Below are positions 23,934 through 31,877 of a stretch of 36,118 nucleotides of DNA, piece after piece. A program made the position numbers and the translations under genes. Under the pieces are notes generated by a model that saw only the letters and a list, made by a program, of their open reading frames with translations, was not told the DNA's origin and made no database searches. The stretch spans positions 1-36,118 of the forward strand of contig DATESZ010000213.1 of the NCBI GenBank assembly GCA_035283845.1, written 5' to 3'. This DNA comes from DATESZ01 sp035283845 (lineage in GTDB: Bacteria > Desulfobacterota > Syntrophia > Syntrophales > JACQWR01). Position 1 is the stretch's first letter, and each line of letters starts with the position of its first letter.

Positions 23934-24200
23934 TTACCACCTCTTTGTCCCAATCTTGGAGAATATCTTGGCCCGGGTGTACTTAGTGATGTCACGGGTA
24001 ACAGTGAAGGTGCCGTAGGCGCCGGATCCCTTGGCGTGCATCCGTCGTTCGGGAATCACTTCCCGGTCGAAGTGGGCAAGTTTCTCCATGAACCAGACGT
24101 CCTGGAGGAGTTGCGGCCCTCGGGGACCAGCGGTCAATACGTTCTGGTTGTCAACGACGGGGGCGCCGACCCTGGTTGTCAGTTTTTTTGAATCCTTCAT
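23934..24200 (-). pseudogene. Truncated catalase N-terminal fragment
   Basis: The 88 residues are an almost perfect match to the start of monofunctional haem catalases: PVVDNQNVLTAGPRGPQLLQDVWF, FDREVIPERRMHAKGSGAYG (catalytic His55) and TFTVTRDITKYTRAKIFSKIG. The normal enzyme has roughly 480 residues or more. Here the frame ends in TKRW-stop just after the residue block that normally continues to the haem pocket, and cysE begins at the next base. A good ribosome site (AGGAGG) precedes its start, so the fragment could still be translated, but the haem-ligand Tyr is missing and catalysis is very unlikely. It marks a recombination junction. Confidence 0.93.
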
Positions 24201-24461
24201 ATCAGCCTCCTTTGCTTGTTGGGAAAACTCGTCTAAAGTTGTGTAAACATGGTATATTAAGCATTTTTCAGATAATGGCTTTTTTCACGGTGGGAGTATA
24301 TGAAAAACGGTCTTGCGTGTCAAATTAATTTTGGCCACAAAATATGGGGTACGGTATCGGTGATGGACGTGTTGAGAAGGGATAAAGTCGTAACCGTGTA
24401 CGCACGTACTGCCACGAAAAATTTCCGGCTCAGTATTATCCTTACTCCAGAAATATGTGTC

Positions 24462-24568
24462 CAGAAATATGTTGACCCACCGTGATTTTTCCATTAGTTT
24501 ATTGCATTACAAAGCCACTGTGGAGACAGTTATGGAAAGGCGTTACTGGGTAATTATTGTCTGCACTT
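24462..24568 (+). repeat. Degenerate direct repeat, copy 1: binding-protein upstream region and aborted 5' end, upstream of motA
   Basis: Over the first 89 positions this aligns without gaps to 26566-26654 at about 84% identity by hand count. A block of 28 identical bases (24472-24499) contains the promoter-like sequence. The aborted coding part starts GTG and reads VETVMERRYWVIIVCT then stop, echoing the LivK-type gene start at 26624. The rest of gap 24201-24584 shows no gene I can support, apart from a short direct repeat CCAGAAATATGT at 24447 and 24461. Confidence 0.8.
24472..24500 (+). promoter_or_regulatory. Promoter-like element upstream of motA
   Basis: TTGACC, 17-bp spacer, TAGTTT, inside the 28-bp block shared with 26576-26603. 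Located about 85 bases upstream of the motA start. The -10 match is weak. Confidence 0.35.
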
Positions 24569-24584
24569 AATAAAAAAAGGGTTG

Positions 24585-25346
24585 ATGAAAATGGACATTG
24601 CTGCGTTTGTTGGTATTATTCTTGGGGTGGGCTCTCTTGTTGTCGGCAATATCGTTGAGGGTGGAACCACTGCGCATCTGTTTCAGGTCGTCGCTGCAGT
24701 GATTGTTTTCGGCGGTACACTGGGCGCGACCCTCCTGAGCTTTTCCATGAGGGACATCATGAATGCCGTAAAATCGCTCAGAATGGTTTTCGCAAGAAAA
24801 CCGTCCCCGCCTGATGAAATTATCGCGGATATTCTCAGTACCCTTAACAAGGCGCGAAGAATGGGATTACTGGCGCTTGAACAACAACTTAACACCATTC
24901 ACAACGACTTTCTCAGAAAGGGTATTGGTTTCATTGTTGATGGCATGGATCCGGCAATGATAAGGGAATTGCTGTATCAGGAAGTTGCGACCTACGAAGA
25001 GACTGTGAAAAAAGCGGCAAGGGTTTTCGAAGCATCGGGCGGCTATGCGCCCACGATAGGCATCCTCGGTGCGGTTCTGGGATTGATTCAGGTTATGAAG
25101 AACGTTACCGATCCTTCGAAGATAGGCGGGGGGATTGCAACTGCCTTTGTTGCGACTATTTATGGTGTGGCTTCCGCCAATCTTATTTTAATTCCTATCG
25201 GGAAAAAAATCATGAACAGGCTTCGGGAAGAGGTACTGATACGGGAATTGATCATAGAAGGAGTGCTCGGTGTGGAAAGCGGCGTTAATCCCTATTTTCT
25301 GAGGGTGCGGTTGAATTCCTTTCTGGCGGAGCATGAAAAGTCATAA
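24585..25346 (+). CDS. motA: MotA-like flagellar motor stator protein
   Basis: A stator channel subunit in the inner membrane. The 253 residues from ATG 24585 (ATG 24591 is an alternative, TTG 24582 a third) have the MotA opening DIAAFVGIILGVGSLVVGNIVEGG. A cytoplasmic loop with charged residues (about 65-145) follows, then the conserved TM3-TM4 block ASGGYAPTIGILGAVLGLIQVMKN...IGGGIATAFVATIYGVASANLILIPIGKKI. The next gene is motB, 15 bp downstream, so they form a pair. No flagellar structural genes are in the window. Confidence 0.92.
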   Translation: MKMDIAAFVGIILGVGSLVVGNIVEGGTTAHLFQVVAAVIVFGGTLGATLLSFSMRDIMNAVKSLRMVFARKPSPPDEIIADILSTLNKARRMGLLALEQQLNTIHNDFLRKGIGFIVDGMDPAMIRELLYQEVATYEETVKKAARVFEASGGYAPTIGILGAVLGLIQVMKNVTDPSKIGGGIATAFVATIYGVASANLILIPIGKKIMNRLREEVLIRELIIEGVLGVESGVNPYFLRVRLNSFLAEHEKS

Positions 25347-25361
25347 TAAGGAGATAATGTC

Positions 25362-26015
25362 TTGAGAAAACGCAAAGTTGACGATGACCATGAGAGCACC
25401 GACAGGTGGCTGGTATCCTATGCCGATTTTATTACCTTGTTGTTCACTTTCTTTGTCGCCCTGTATGCGCTGTCGTCAATGGATACGGCAAAGATGGAGA
25501 AATTTTCTGGTTCCCTGAATCAATCTTTTAAAGTAATAGATGAGCCCATAGCTCTTTACGATGGGAAAAACAGGGAGATCGTCAAGGATGTGAGGAAAAT
25601 CTTAAAGGATGTTCCGGGGGTCTCCGTGAAGAGCGAGCCGCGTGGAATTGTTGTTACCTTTTCCGATACCGTGCTTTTTACATCAGGTTCCGCAGCCGTG
25701 AAACAGGAAGCATCGGGTATGCTCGATGAGCTCTCAAAGTTTATCGTCACTCTGCCTGGACGTATTGCCATAGAGGGCCATACGGATAATGTGCCGATGA
25801 AGGGCGGTAAATTTACCTCAAACTGGGAACTGTCAACGGGACGGGCCGCGAGCATCCTCCATTTATTTATTTCCAAGGGTCTTGACCCGGATAAATTTTC
25901 CATAGCCGGGTATGCGGAATTCAGGCCTGTTGCGCCCAATGACACTGAGGAAAACCGGACAAAAAACAGAAGAGTTGAACTGGTGATAAGCCTTCCCAAA
26001 AACGTTTCGGGATAG
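25362..26015 (+). CDS. motB: MotB-like flagellar motor stator protein
   Basis: The 217-residue partner of MotA. The single N-terminal membrane helix contains SYADFITLLFTFFVALYALSS with the ion-binding Asp22. The C-terminal OmpA-like peptidoglycan-binding domain is complete (about 95-210: FTSGSAAVKQEASGML, IAIEGHTDNVPM, NWELSTGRAASILH, FSIAGYAEFRPVAPNDTEENRTKNRRVELVI). The start is TTG 25362, well supported by AAGGAGAT seven bases before it; the nearer ATG at 25357 is followed by an immediate stop. Proton or sodium specificity is not determined here. Confidence 0.93.
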   Translation: MRKRKVDDDHESTDRWLVSYADFITLLFTFFVALYALSSMDTAKMEKFSGSLNQSFKVIDEPIALYDGKNREIVKDVRKILKDVPGVSVKSEPRGIVVTFSDTVLFTSGSAAVKQEASGMLDELSKFIVTLPGRIAIEGHTDNVPMKGGKFTSNWELSTGRAASILHLFISKGLDPDKFSIAGYAEFRPVAPNDTEENRTKNRRVELVISLPKNVSG

Positions 26016-26064
26016 ATGCCAGTTCAGGACCCCTTGTTTTGATAAGGCATTGCTTCTTCAATCA

Positions 26065-26505
26065 CTACACTCTAAGGATTAATACCGGCTTGGTACAATG
26101 CCTCGTCACACCATCCGTCGCAGACCCAAGGGCGTAGCTCGCAACCATTCCATAACCATGGGAAGCCATGACCACCATGTCGATCTCATTGCGTTCGGCA
26201 TAATTACATATCTCTACAGAAGGTTTACCGGCTTTTACAACTACGTCGACTCTGATCCCCCCCTCCTTTTCAATCTTCTTTTTGATTTCGTCTAAAAATT
26301 CTGAGGATCGTTCTTTCAACATGCGATATTCGGCCTCTTTGTCTCGAGGAAGCAAATACATAAGTTCGATGGCATGAAATAAAGTGATGTTTAGATCCTG
26401 ACCAGAAATCTTAAACATCTTTATAACCTCGGGGATCTTACTTTCGGCTACACTTGAACCATCCAATGGAATAAGAATGTTTTTAATCATTTTTCCCCCC
26501 TTCAT
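26065..26505 (-). CDS. Universal stress protein, UspA family
   Basis: The 146-residue single-domain protein begins with the family opening ILIPLDGSSVAESKIPEV. It has the ITLFHAIELMY strand, the DVVVKAGKPSVEICNYAERNEIDMVVMASHGYG core and the C-terminal GSATDGVTRHCTKPVLIL. The ATP-binding loop resembles the nucleotide-binding members (G-x-G near residue 116 and GS near 128). It lies alone on the minus strand between motB and the LivK-type gene, ending 49 bases from the motB stop. Function is a general stress or persistence role, not further defined. Confidence 0.92.
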   Translation of the reverse strand: MKGGKMIKNILIPLDGSSVAESKIPEVIKMFKISGQDLNITLFHAIELMYLLPRDKEAEYRMLKERSSEFLDEIKKKIEKEGGIRVDVVVKAGKPSVEICNYAERNEIDMVVMASHGYGMVASYALGSATDGVTRHCTKPVLILRV

Positions 26506-26565
26506 CGGTGAATTTTCGATTTACTTATCACTTAATATCGAATGAGTCAAAAAAAAATCAGCTCA

Positions 26566-26671
26566 CAGAAATCTATTGACCCACCGTGATTTTTCCATTA
26601 GTTAAGAACATTAGAAAACCACTGTGGATACTATTATGGAAAGGCATTACAGGATGATTTTTGCTGCGCTT
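26566..26671 (+). repeat. Degenerate direct repeat, copy 2: upstream region and gene start of the LivK-type protein
   Basis: This is the apparently intact counterpart of 24462-24568. It includes the promoter-like block, the CACTGTGGA segment and the first codons of the binding-protein gene. Confidence 0.8.
26576..26604 (+). promoter_or_regulatory. Promoter-like element upstream of the LivK-type gene
   Basis: TTGACC, 17-bp spacer, TAGTTA, in the 28-bp block identical to the one before motA. It lies about 20 to 30 bases before the candidate start codons. Confidence 0.4.
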
Positions 26672-27754
26672 TTAAGTATCCTTCTGGTGGTGAAAATTGC
26701 TCCGGCAGCAGATACAATAAAGCTCGGCGTAGCGGGAGCCCATAGCGGTGATCTGGCTTCTTATGGGCTTCCCTCGGTAAAAGCCGCGGAACTGGTGGTG
26801 AAGGAGATAAATATTAGAGGCGGTGTTCTGGGCAGGAAAGTCGAGCTTCTTGTGGAAGATGATGTCTGCAAACCTGAAATCGCTACAAACACGGCGACCA
26901 AGTTGATTTCCCGGGGAGTGCCTGTGGTTCTCGGGCATATATGCAGCGGCGCCACCAGGGCGGCCGTAGGCCTTTATAATGATGCCAAAATCATCGTAAT
27001 GTCTCCCTCGGCAACGAACCCGGAGTTGACGCAGAGCGGACTGTATCCCAATTTCTACCGGACTATTGCCTCCGACGATGCCCAGGCAAAGTTGGACGTT
27101 GATTTTTCGATAAACGCGCTGAAACTGAAGAAACTCGCAATTATTCACGATAAGGGTGACTATGGCAAGGGGTTGGCGGAATATGCCAGGAAGTTTATTG
27201 AAGCATCAGGCAAGGCAAAAATGGTTCTTTACGAGGGCGTTACTCCCGGCGCCCTCGACTATTCAGCGCTGGTTCAAAAAATTCGGCGCGCCGAGGCCGA
27301 TGGGGTCATATTTGGCGGTTACCATCCGGAAGCGGCGCTGATTGTAAGACAGATGCGTAAAAAGGATATGCGGACGTTTTTTATTTCCGATGACGGTGTA
27401 AAGGATGAAACATTCCTCAAGGTGGCCGGCAAGTATGCCGAGGGTGTCTACGCCTCGGGCCCCAGAGACGTATCGAAAAATTCCCTGGCCATAGCGGCCG
27501 TTGAAGCCCACAGAAAAGCCTACGGTACCGAACCGGGCGCTTTTTTTCTCAATGCCTATGCGGCAACGATAGCTCTCTTGAATGCCATAGAGAAAGCCGG
27601 CGCGATTAATTACATTAAGATCGGCAAGGCGCTCAAGACTAATTACGTGGATACCCCTCTGGGGAAAATCCGCTTCAATGATAAAGGCGATGCCAGCGGG
27701 GTGGGTTTTTCCATGTATCAAGTACGCAAGGGGGCGTTCGTCGAAGTAAGGTAG
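26624..27754 (+). CDS. Branched-chain amino acid-type (LivK family) ABC substrate-binding protein
   Basis: The 376-residue exported protein carries a signal peptide (RMIFAALLSILLVVKIAPAAD). It has the Type I binding fold: IKLGVAGAHSGDLASYGLPSVKAAELVVKEINIRGGVLGRKVELLVEDD, VPVVLGHICSGATRAAVGLYND, SPSATNPELT, and LAIIHDKGDYGKGLAEYARKF. No permease or ATPase genes are adjacent. The start is uncertain (GTG 26624, ATG 26636, ATG 26654). ATG 26636 gives a signal peptide with a basic n-region. Ligand unknown. It is 84 bp upstream of a histidine kinase gene. Confidence 0.92.
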   Translation: MDTIMERHYRMIFAALLSILLVVKIAPAADTIKLGVAGAHSGDLASYGLPSVKAAELVVKEINIRGGVLGRKVELLVEDDVCKPEIATNTATKLISRGVPVVLGHICSGATRAAVGLYNDAKIIVMSPSATNPELTQSGLYPNFYRTIASDDAQAKLDVDFSINALKLKKLAIIHDKGDYGKGLAEYARKFIEASGKAKMVLYEGVTPGALDYSALVQKIRRAEADGVIFGGYHPEAALIVRQMRKKDMRTFFISDDGVKDETFLKVAGKYAEGVYASGPRDVSKNSLAIAAVEAHRKAYGTEPGAFFLNAYAATIALLNAIEKAGAINYIKIGKALKTNYVDTPLGKIRFNDKGDASGVGFSMYQVRKGAFVEVR

Positions 27755-27838
27755 TTTTGACGATGTAATCATTGTTTGCGTAAGCTGCGCATAGCGCATT
27801 ATAGAGACAAGTCATCATTTAACATAGGGTAGACCCTT

Positions 27839-29413
27839 ATGACCAGAAAAGACATTCAGATCGAGTTGGAGATGCAGAACAAGGAACTGCGCCGAACGCA
27901 TGCGGAACTGGAAGTCTCGCAGGCGCGTTATTTCGACCTGTACGATCTTGCTCCCGTGGGCTATATTACCCTCAGCAAACAGGGGCTTATAACGGAGGCC
28001 AGTCTCAGAGCCGCCACTCTGTTAGGGGTAGTGAGAGACGATCTGGTGCAGCAGACATTGACCCGCTTTATTCTCCCCGAAGACCAGGATATTTACTACC
28101 ACCAGCAGAAGCGTCTCTTGGAAACCGGTGCGTCACAGGCGTGCGAACTGCGGATGGTGAAAAAGGAGGGAAAGGCATTCTGGGCGAATCTGACTGCCGA
28201 CCCTGTTGAGGATGCCAAAGGCGCGCCCGTGTACCGCATCGTGATACGCGACATTACTGAGCGCAAGAATGCAGGGGAGGAACTGACTGCTTCAAAGGAC
28301 TTTATTGAAGCAGTATTAGATAATTTAATGGATTCTCTGATTGTCATGGACCCGGTTAATCATTCCATCTTAAGAGCGAACAAGACTTTCCTCGATTTAT
28401 ACGGGCTTGACAAAGATACAGTCATTGGTAAACACTGTTATGAATTGACCCATAATAGATCAACTCCTTGTACTCCCCCTGATGATATTTGCCCTTTAAC
28501 AGAGACCTTAAAAACAGGTAAACCTACAACAGGGCAGCATATTCACTATAACCGTGATGGCAGCAAACTTTATGTTGAAGTATCGACTATTCCGATAATT
28601 AGCAAGGGCGGCGAGATAAACCTGATAATTCATTTATCCAAAGACATTACCGAGCGCATGCAGGCTCAGCAATTGCTGCAGCAACAACGGGAAGGACTTT
28701 CTCAATCCAGCCGCCTGGCAACGGTAGGCGAGTTTGCCGCCTCCATTGCGCATGAAGTCCAACAGCCCCTTGCGGCAATCTTGAACAACGCCCGGGCAGC
28801 TCAGAACTTTCTGTCATTAGAAACACCCGCTGTCGATGAGGCGCGGGATGCTCTAAAGGATATTATGGATGATGACAGGCGTGCGAGCGAGGTGATCCGC
28901 AATCTCCGGTCTTTTTTGAAGAGGAAAAAAACCGATCCGGCGATCCTTGACATCAATGCAATCATTGGAGAGGTGCTGACAATCCTCCATCGCGAAATCA
29001 CCAATAGAGACGTCTATGTAACTCCGGATCTCGCCCCTGATATTCCTCATATCGAGGGTGATCGCATTGAATTGCAGCAGGTTATTATGAACCTGATTCT
29101 TAATGGATGCGATTCCCTGGTTAATGTAGATCTTAAGCGGCGCCAAATGCATATCCGGACATCGGTCGATGAACCAAACAGCATTGTCGTCGCCGTTCAG
29201 GACTCCGGGGCGGGTTTGGACTCAACCGAAATTAACCGCGTGTTCGAACCCTTTTACACTACCAAGCCTGAAGGTCTCGGTATGGGACTCTCCATCAGCA
29301 GATCCATCATTGCGGCTCATGGCGGGCGTATATGGGCGGTGAATAACCCTGAAGGCGGGGCGACGTTTTACTTTGCCCTGCCGATATACAAAGGCAATGC
29401 CTTGAAATCATGA
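27839..29413 (+). CDS. Soluble PAS-PAS hybrid sensor histidine kinase
   Basis: The 524-residue protein has no predicted membrane segment, so it should sense a cytoplasmic signal. An N-terminal coiled segment (about 1-35) leads to PAS1 (about 36-140, ending RIVIRDITERKNAGEE). PAS2 (about 150-280) contains the conserved cysteines Cys200, Cys211 and Cys218 in CYELTHNRSTPCTPPDDICPL. These could bind a metal or cofactor. The HisKA helix has His305 in AASIAHEVQQPLAAIL, followed by a HATPase domain (NLILNGCDSLVN, QDSGAGLD, GLGMGLSISRSII). It overlaps the response-regulator gene by four bases, so the two form a pair. Confidence 0.93.
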   Translation: MTRKDIQIELEMQNKELRRTHAELEVSQARYFDLYDLAPVGYITLSKQGLITEASLRAATLLGVVRDDLVQQTLTRFILPEDQDIYYHQQKRLLETGASQACELRMVKKEGKAFWANLTADPVEDAKGAPVYRIVIRDITERKNAGEELTASKDFIEAVLDNLMDSLIVMDPVNHSILRANKTFLDLYGLDKDTVIGKHCYELTHNRSTPCTPPDDICPLTETLKTGKPTTGQHIHYNRDGSKLYVEVSTIPIISKGGEINLIIHLSKDITERMQAQQLLQQQREGLSQSSRLATVGEFAASIAHEVQQPLAAILNNARAAQNFLSLETPAVDEARDALKDIMDDDRRASEVIRNLRSFLKRKKTDPAILDINAIIGEVLTILHREITNRDVYVTPDLAPDIPHIEGDRIELQQVIMNLILNGCDSLVNVDLKRRQMHIRTSVDEPNSIVVAVQDSGAGLDSTEINRVFEPFYTTKPEGLGMGLSISRSIIAAHGGRIWAVNNPEGGATFYFALPIYKGNALKS

Positions 29414-30015
29414 AAACTCAATCTGTTGTCTATGTGATTGATGACGATGCATCTATTCGTAAAAGTCTGGAGAGACTGATCCTGTCTGTGGGACTGGATG
29501 TAAAAATATTCTCCTCCGGCGGGGATTTTCTTTCCTACAATCCTCCTGACCAACCGGGCTGCCTGGTTCTCGATGTAAAGATGCCGGCGATAACGGGACT
29601 GGAGCTACAGGAGAAATTGACTGCCCTGCATCGATCCATACCAATTATTTTCATTACAGGATTTGGTAATATCCCGACAAGCGTACGGGCGATGAAGGCA
29701 GGCGCTGTTGATTTCTTGGAAAAACCTTTTGAAGATAAAACATTGCTGGAGGCAATTCACCGGGCCATCAATCATGATATTAACTACCGACAAAGAAATA
29801 AGGAACTCTTTGCCATAAGAAAGCGCTTGGAAAGCTTAACAAAGCGGGAACGGGAAGTTTTTGAACTTGTTGTCACCGGTATGCTGAACAAGCAGATTGC
29901 TTTTCAACTCGGCATAACAGAAAAAACGATTAAGGTGCATCGCGCCCGCATCATGCAGAAAATGGGCGTACAATCTTTGGCGGATCTGGTTCGCCAGGCC
30001 GAACGATTGAAATAA
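29410..30015 (+). CDS. FixJ/TodT-type response regulator with LuxR-family DNA-binding domain
   Basis: The 201-residue protein has a receiver domain (acidic Asp11-Asp13, phospho-acceptor Asp55 in CLVLDVKMPAITGLE, Lys in VDFLEKPF). An interdomain helix and a C-terminal LuxR-type helix-turn-helix follow (LTKREREVFELVVTGMLNKQIAFQLGITEKTIKVHRARIMQKMGV). It overlaps the histidine kinase stop by four bases (ATGA), a sign of coupling. The likely targets are nearby genes such as the LivK-type protein, but no operator was recognised. Confidence 0.95.
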   Translation: MKTQSVVYVIDDDASIRKSLERLILSVGLDVKIFSSGGDFLSYNPPDQPGCLVLDVKMPAITGLELQEKLTALHRSIPIIFITGFGNIPTSVRAMKAGAVDFLEKPFEDKTLLEAIHRAINHDINYRQRNKELFAIRKRLESLTKREREVFELVVTGMLNKQIAFQLGITEKTIKVHRARIMQKMGVQSLADLVRQAERLK

Positions 30016-30081
30016 TCTCTGGCTCTGCATTGACTCTCATGCACAGCTACCAAAAAAGAGAATCCCTGCTTATCCCGGAAA

Positions 30082-30768
30082 TTAGTGCTCCGTCCAAACA
30101 GTATAGGCGTGCCTGATAATCTCAACCGTTCCATCGATTCCCATGCGGCTCGCATCAATGACTATATCATAATGGGCGGGGTTGCCAATATCTGTATGAA
30201 AGTACTTCAGGATAAAGGATTTCCGATCAGATTCTGTCCTGGTCACATATTTCTCAGCCTCATTTCTTGACACACCGCGGTCCGCCGTAACTTTTGCGAT
30301 CCGCGCCTCCATGGGGGCGATCAATCTTACTCGGAAGGTCTCCTTCGGCGGCAAGATATAGTTCGCACCACGCCCCAAAATGATTGCATTGCCGTGCAGC
30401 CCTATGGTGCTTATTACTGTCATGAGGTGACGGAGGAAACTATCAGGCCAGAAGTGTTTTGAATCAAACAGTATCTTCAACCAGTCTTCCCTTAAAGAGA
30501 TACGCCTCTCGTCCAGAGAAGCAACAACCTTCTCGCTCATATTAGCGCTCTGGGCCACTTGCTGAATGATTTGACCACTCATAAAGTCCATGTCGAGAAC
30601 TTTGGCCAATTGTTTTGCGATGGCGGTACCTCCTGTTCCCGGTTCACGAGATATGGTAATAACGGGGCGTACCTTCACCTCTTTGCGTTTTTGCATAATC
30701 TGGAGACGGTTCCACTTGGTCACTTGTTCTTCAACGATATTTTCTAAGCTAATAATTTTTGACTTCAC
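30082..30768 (-). CDS. Cytidylate kinase-like family protein
   Basis: The 228-residue protein starts at GTG 30768 behind GGAGG. A P-loop-type motif ITISREPGTGGTAIAKQLAKVLDMDFMSG (about 37-65) and the later NAIILGRGANYILPPKETFRVRLIAPMEARIAKV match the cytidylate-kinase-like (AAA/P-loop) family common in anaerobic proteobacteria. Its substrate is not established. The N-terminal 35 residues are charged and helical. It converges with the response-regulator gene (66 bp between stops). Confidence 0.85.
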   Translation of the reverse strand: MKSKIISLENIVEEQVTKWNRLQIMQKRKEVKVRPVITISREPGTGGTAIAKQLAKVLDMDFMSGQIIQQVAQSANMSEKVVASLDERRISLREDWLKILFDSKHFWPDSFLRHLMTVISTIGLHGNAIILGRGANYILPPKETFRVRLIAPMEARIAKVTADRGVSRNEAEKYVTRTESDRKSFILKYFHTDIGNPAHYDIVIDASRMGIDGTVEIIRHAYTVWTEH

Positions 30769-30952
30769 GACACGTTCCTCCGTTAAATTGTTACTGTACC
30801 GAGTTCTTCGTTCATCTTCCCAACTTTTTTATATATTAGCACGATAATAAATATCTCAAAAGGGGAAGTTGCAGTTTGTTGCATTTGCATTGATTCGGAA
30901 ATGAATCTTTATCGTCGACACCGTAAAATCCCGGACTTTCTGCCGCGCATAT

Positions 30953-31024
30953 GGTAAAGGACTGGAATCGAACCATCGACACAAATTTGAAAGGCGCATT
31001 CGTTGTATAACGCCTGGCTGCACC
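30953..31024 (-). other. tRNA-like fossil or tRNA-shaped sequence
   Basis: On the minus strand, 72 bases start GGTGCAG and end CTTTACC; these can pair as a seven-bp acceptor-like stem (five Watson-Crick pairs, one wobble, one mismatch). A TTCGATT T-loop sits at the expected distance with a three-bp stem core (TGG/CCA). The position equivalent to the anticodon loop reads CTTTCAA (Glu-like), but anticodon and D stems do not form. No CCA follows. A functional tRNA is very unlikely. The remaining 307-bp gap (30769-31075) shows only the cytidylate-kinase and phospholipase leader regions. Confidence 0.2.
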
Positions 31025-31075
31025 GGAGACGATCAGACAGGGAGGCGGTATGATCATAAACATGGAGGGCAAGAA

Positions 31076-31792
31076 ATGAAAAAAAGGTTGTTGTTATCAA
31101 CTATTGCAGTATTATGCGCTCTCTCCTTGAGCATCATCACTGCGTCGGCATGGCATGATGAAACGCACCTGGCGATAGCTAAAGCTGCCGGTTATCCGAA
31201 GTGGTATAACGCTGCTGGACCTGATATTGCTAAAATAAAAGCGGGGTTTACGGAAGGCAGAAATCATTACAGCGACAATAACGGTGTCGGGAAGGTTACC
31301 CCGGAGATGGTGTTGGCGCAGGTCAATCGCTACAACGATCCAGACGATAACGGGGGACATCTTTACGGCGCCATCATCGCCTCATTGCGTACATATACAA
31401 CAGTGCAAAAGGAAGGCAAATATGCGCAATACCATCTTGCATATTGTGCCCACTACCTTGGTGACTTGTCCCAGCCGCAGCACAATTCTCTTTTTGATGA
31501 GTTCAATAAAATTCACCATGATGCGAATGACGGGGTTGTCGAGAATAAGGTGTTGAAAAAAATTAATAAAATCGAAAAACATATGTATCCGATCAACCTG
31601 CGCCTTAATTACTTTGAAAGCGATCTGGCCGCCGAAATAACAAGAATTGCCAACATTGCCCGAGATCTCGACAGTAAACTTCGGAAAGAAAATCGTAATA
31701 TGTCGCAGGAAGAGGCGTACCGGCAGCTTGGTCATAGTGCGTCCCTTCTGAAGGCTATACTTAATCTTGTTATTAATCCTAATTTGATTTGA
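31076..31792 (+). CDS. Secreted zinc-dependent phospholipase C / S1-P1 nuclease-fold protein
   Basis: The 238 residues have a signal peptide (MKKRLLLSTIAVLCALSLSI, cleavage after ASA). The mature N-terminus is Trp26, and in this superfamily the N-terminal Trp ligates zinc. Further ligands come from HDETHLAIAKAAG (His27, His31 region) and HLAYCAHYLGDLSQPQHN, which matches the HYLGDxxQPxH core of zinc PLC and S1/P1 nucleases, then HHDAND. It is shorter and simpler than the toxins, so the substrate (phospholipid or nucleic acid) is uncertain. AGGGCAAGAA precedes the ATG. UbiD follows 85 bp later. Confidence 0.85.
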   Translation: MKKRLLLSTIAVLCALSLSIITASAWHDETHLAIAKAAGYPKWYNAAGPDIAKIKAGFTEGRNHYSDNNGVGKVTPEMVLAQVNRYNDPDDNGGHLYGAIIASLRTYTTVQKEGKYAQYHLAYCAHYLGDLSQPQHNSLFDEFNKIHHDANDGVVENKVLKKINKIEKHMYPINLRLNYFESDLAAEITRIANIARDLDSKLRKENRNMSQEEAYRQLGHSASLLKAILNLVINPNLI

Positions 31793-31819
31793 CAAATGGG
31801 TCCACACTCGTGTTATATT
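31789..31819 (+). promoter_or_regulatory. Promoter-like element for the UbiD gene, overlapping the upstream stop
   Basis: TTGACA at 31789-31794 overlaps the TGA stop of the phospholipase-like gene. TATATT lies at 31814-31819 with a 19-bp spacer, longer than the optimum. It is 58 bases before the UbiD start. Confidence 0.4.
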
Positions 31820-31877
31820 TCCCTCCTGCCACCGATAGACGATGGACTTTCTAGTACATAGTAAGGAGGGTATAATA

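Noticed and set aside
24300..24485. 61-codon open frame in the gap before motA
   Set aside because: It runs into the repeat, has no family-like features and no ribosome site, and an open frame on the opposite strand covers the same sequence.
26020..26062. Possible terminator after motB
   Set aside because: The inverted repeat (CCTT/AAGG) is only four bp and has no clear T-run.
31842..31877. Earlier ATG for the UbiD gene
   Set aside because: ATG 31842 lacks a ribosome site; ATG 31878 has AAGGAGG at good spacing and the family N-terminus starts there.
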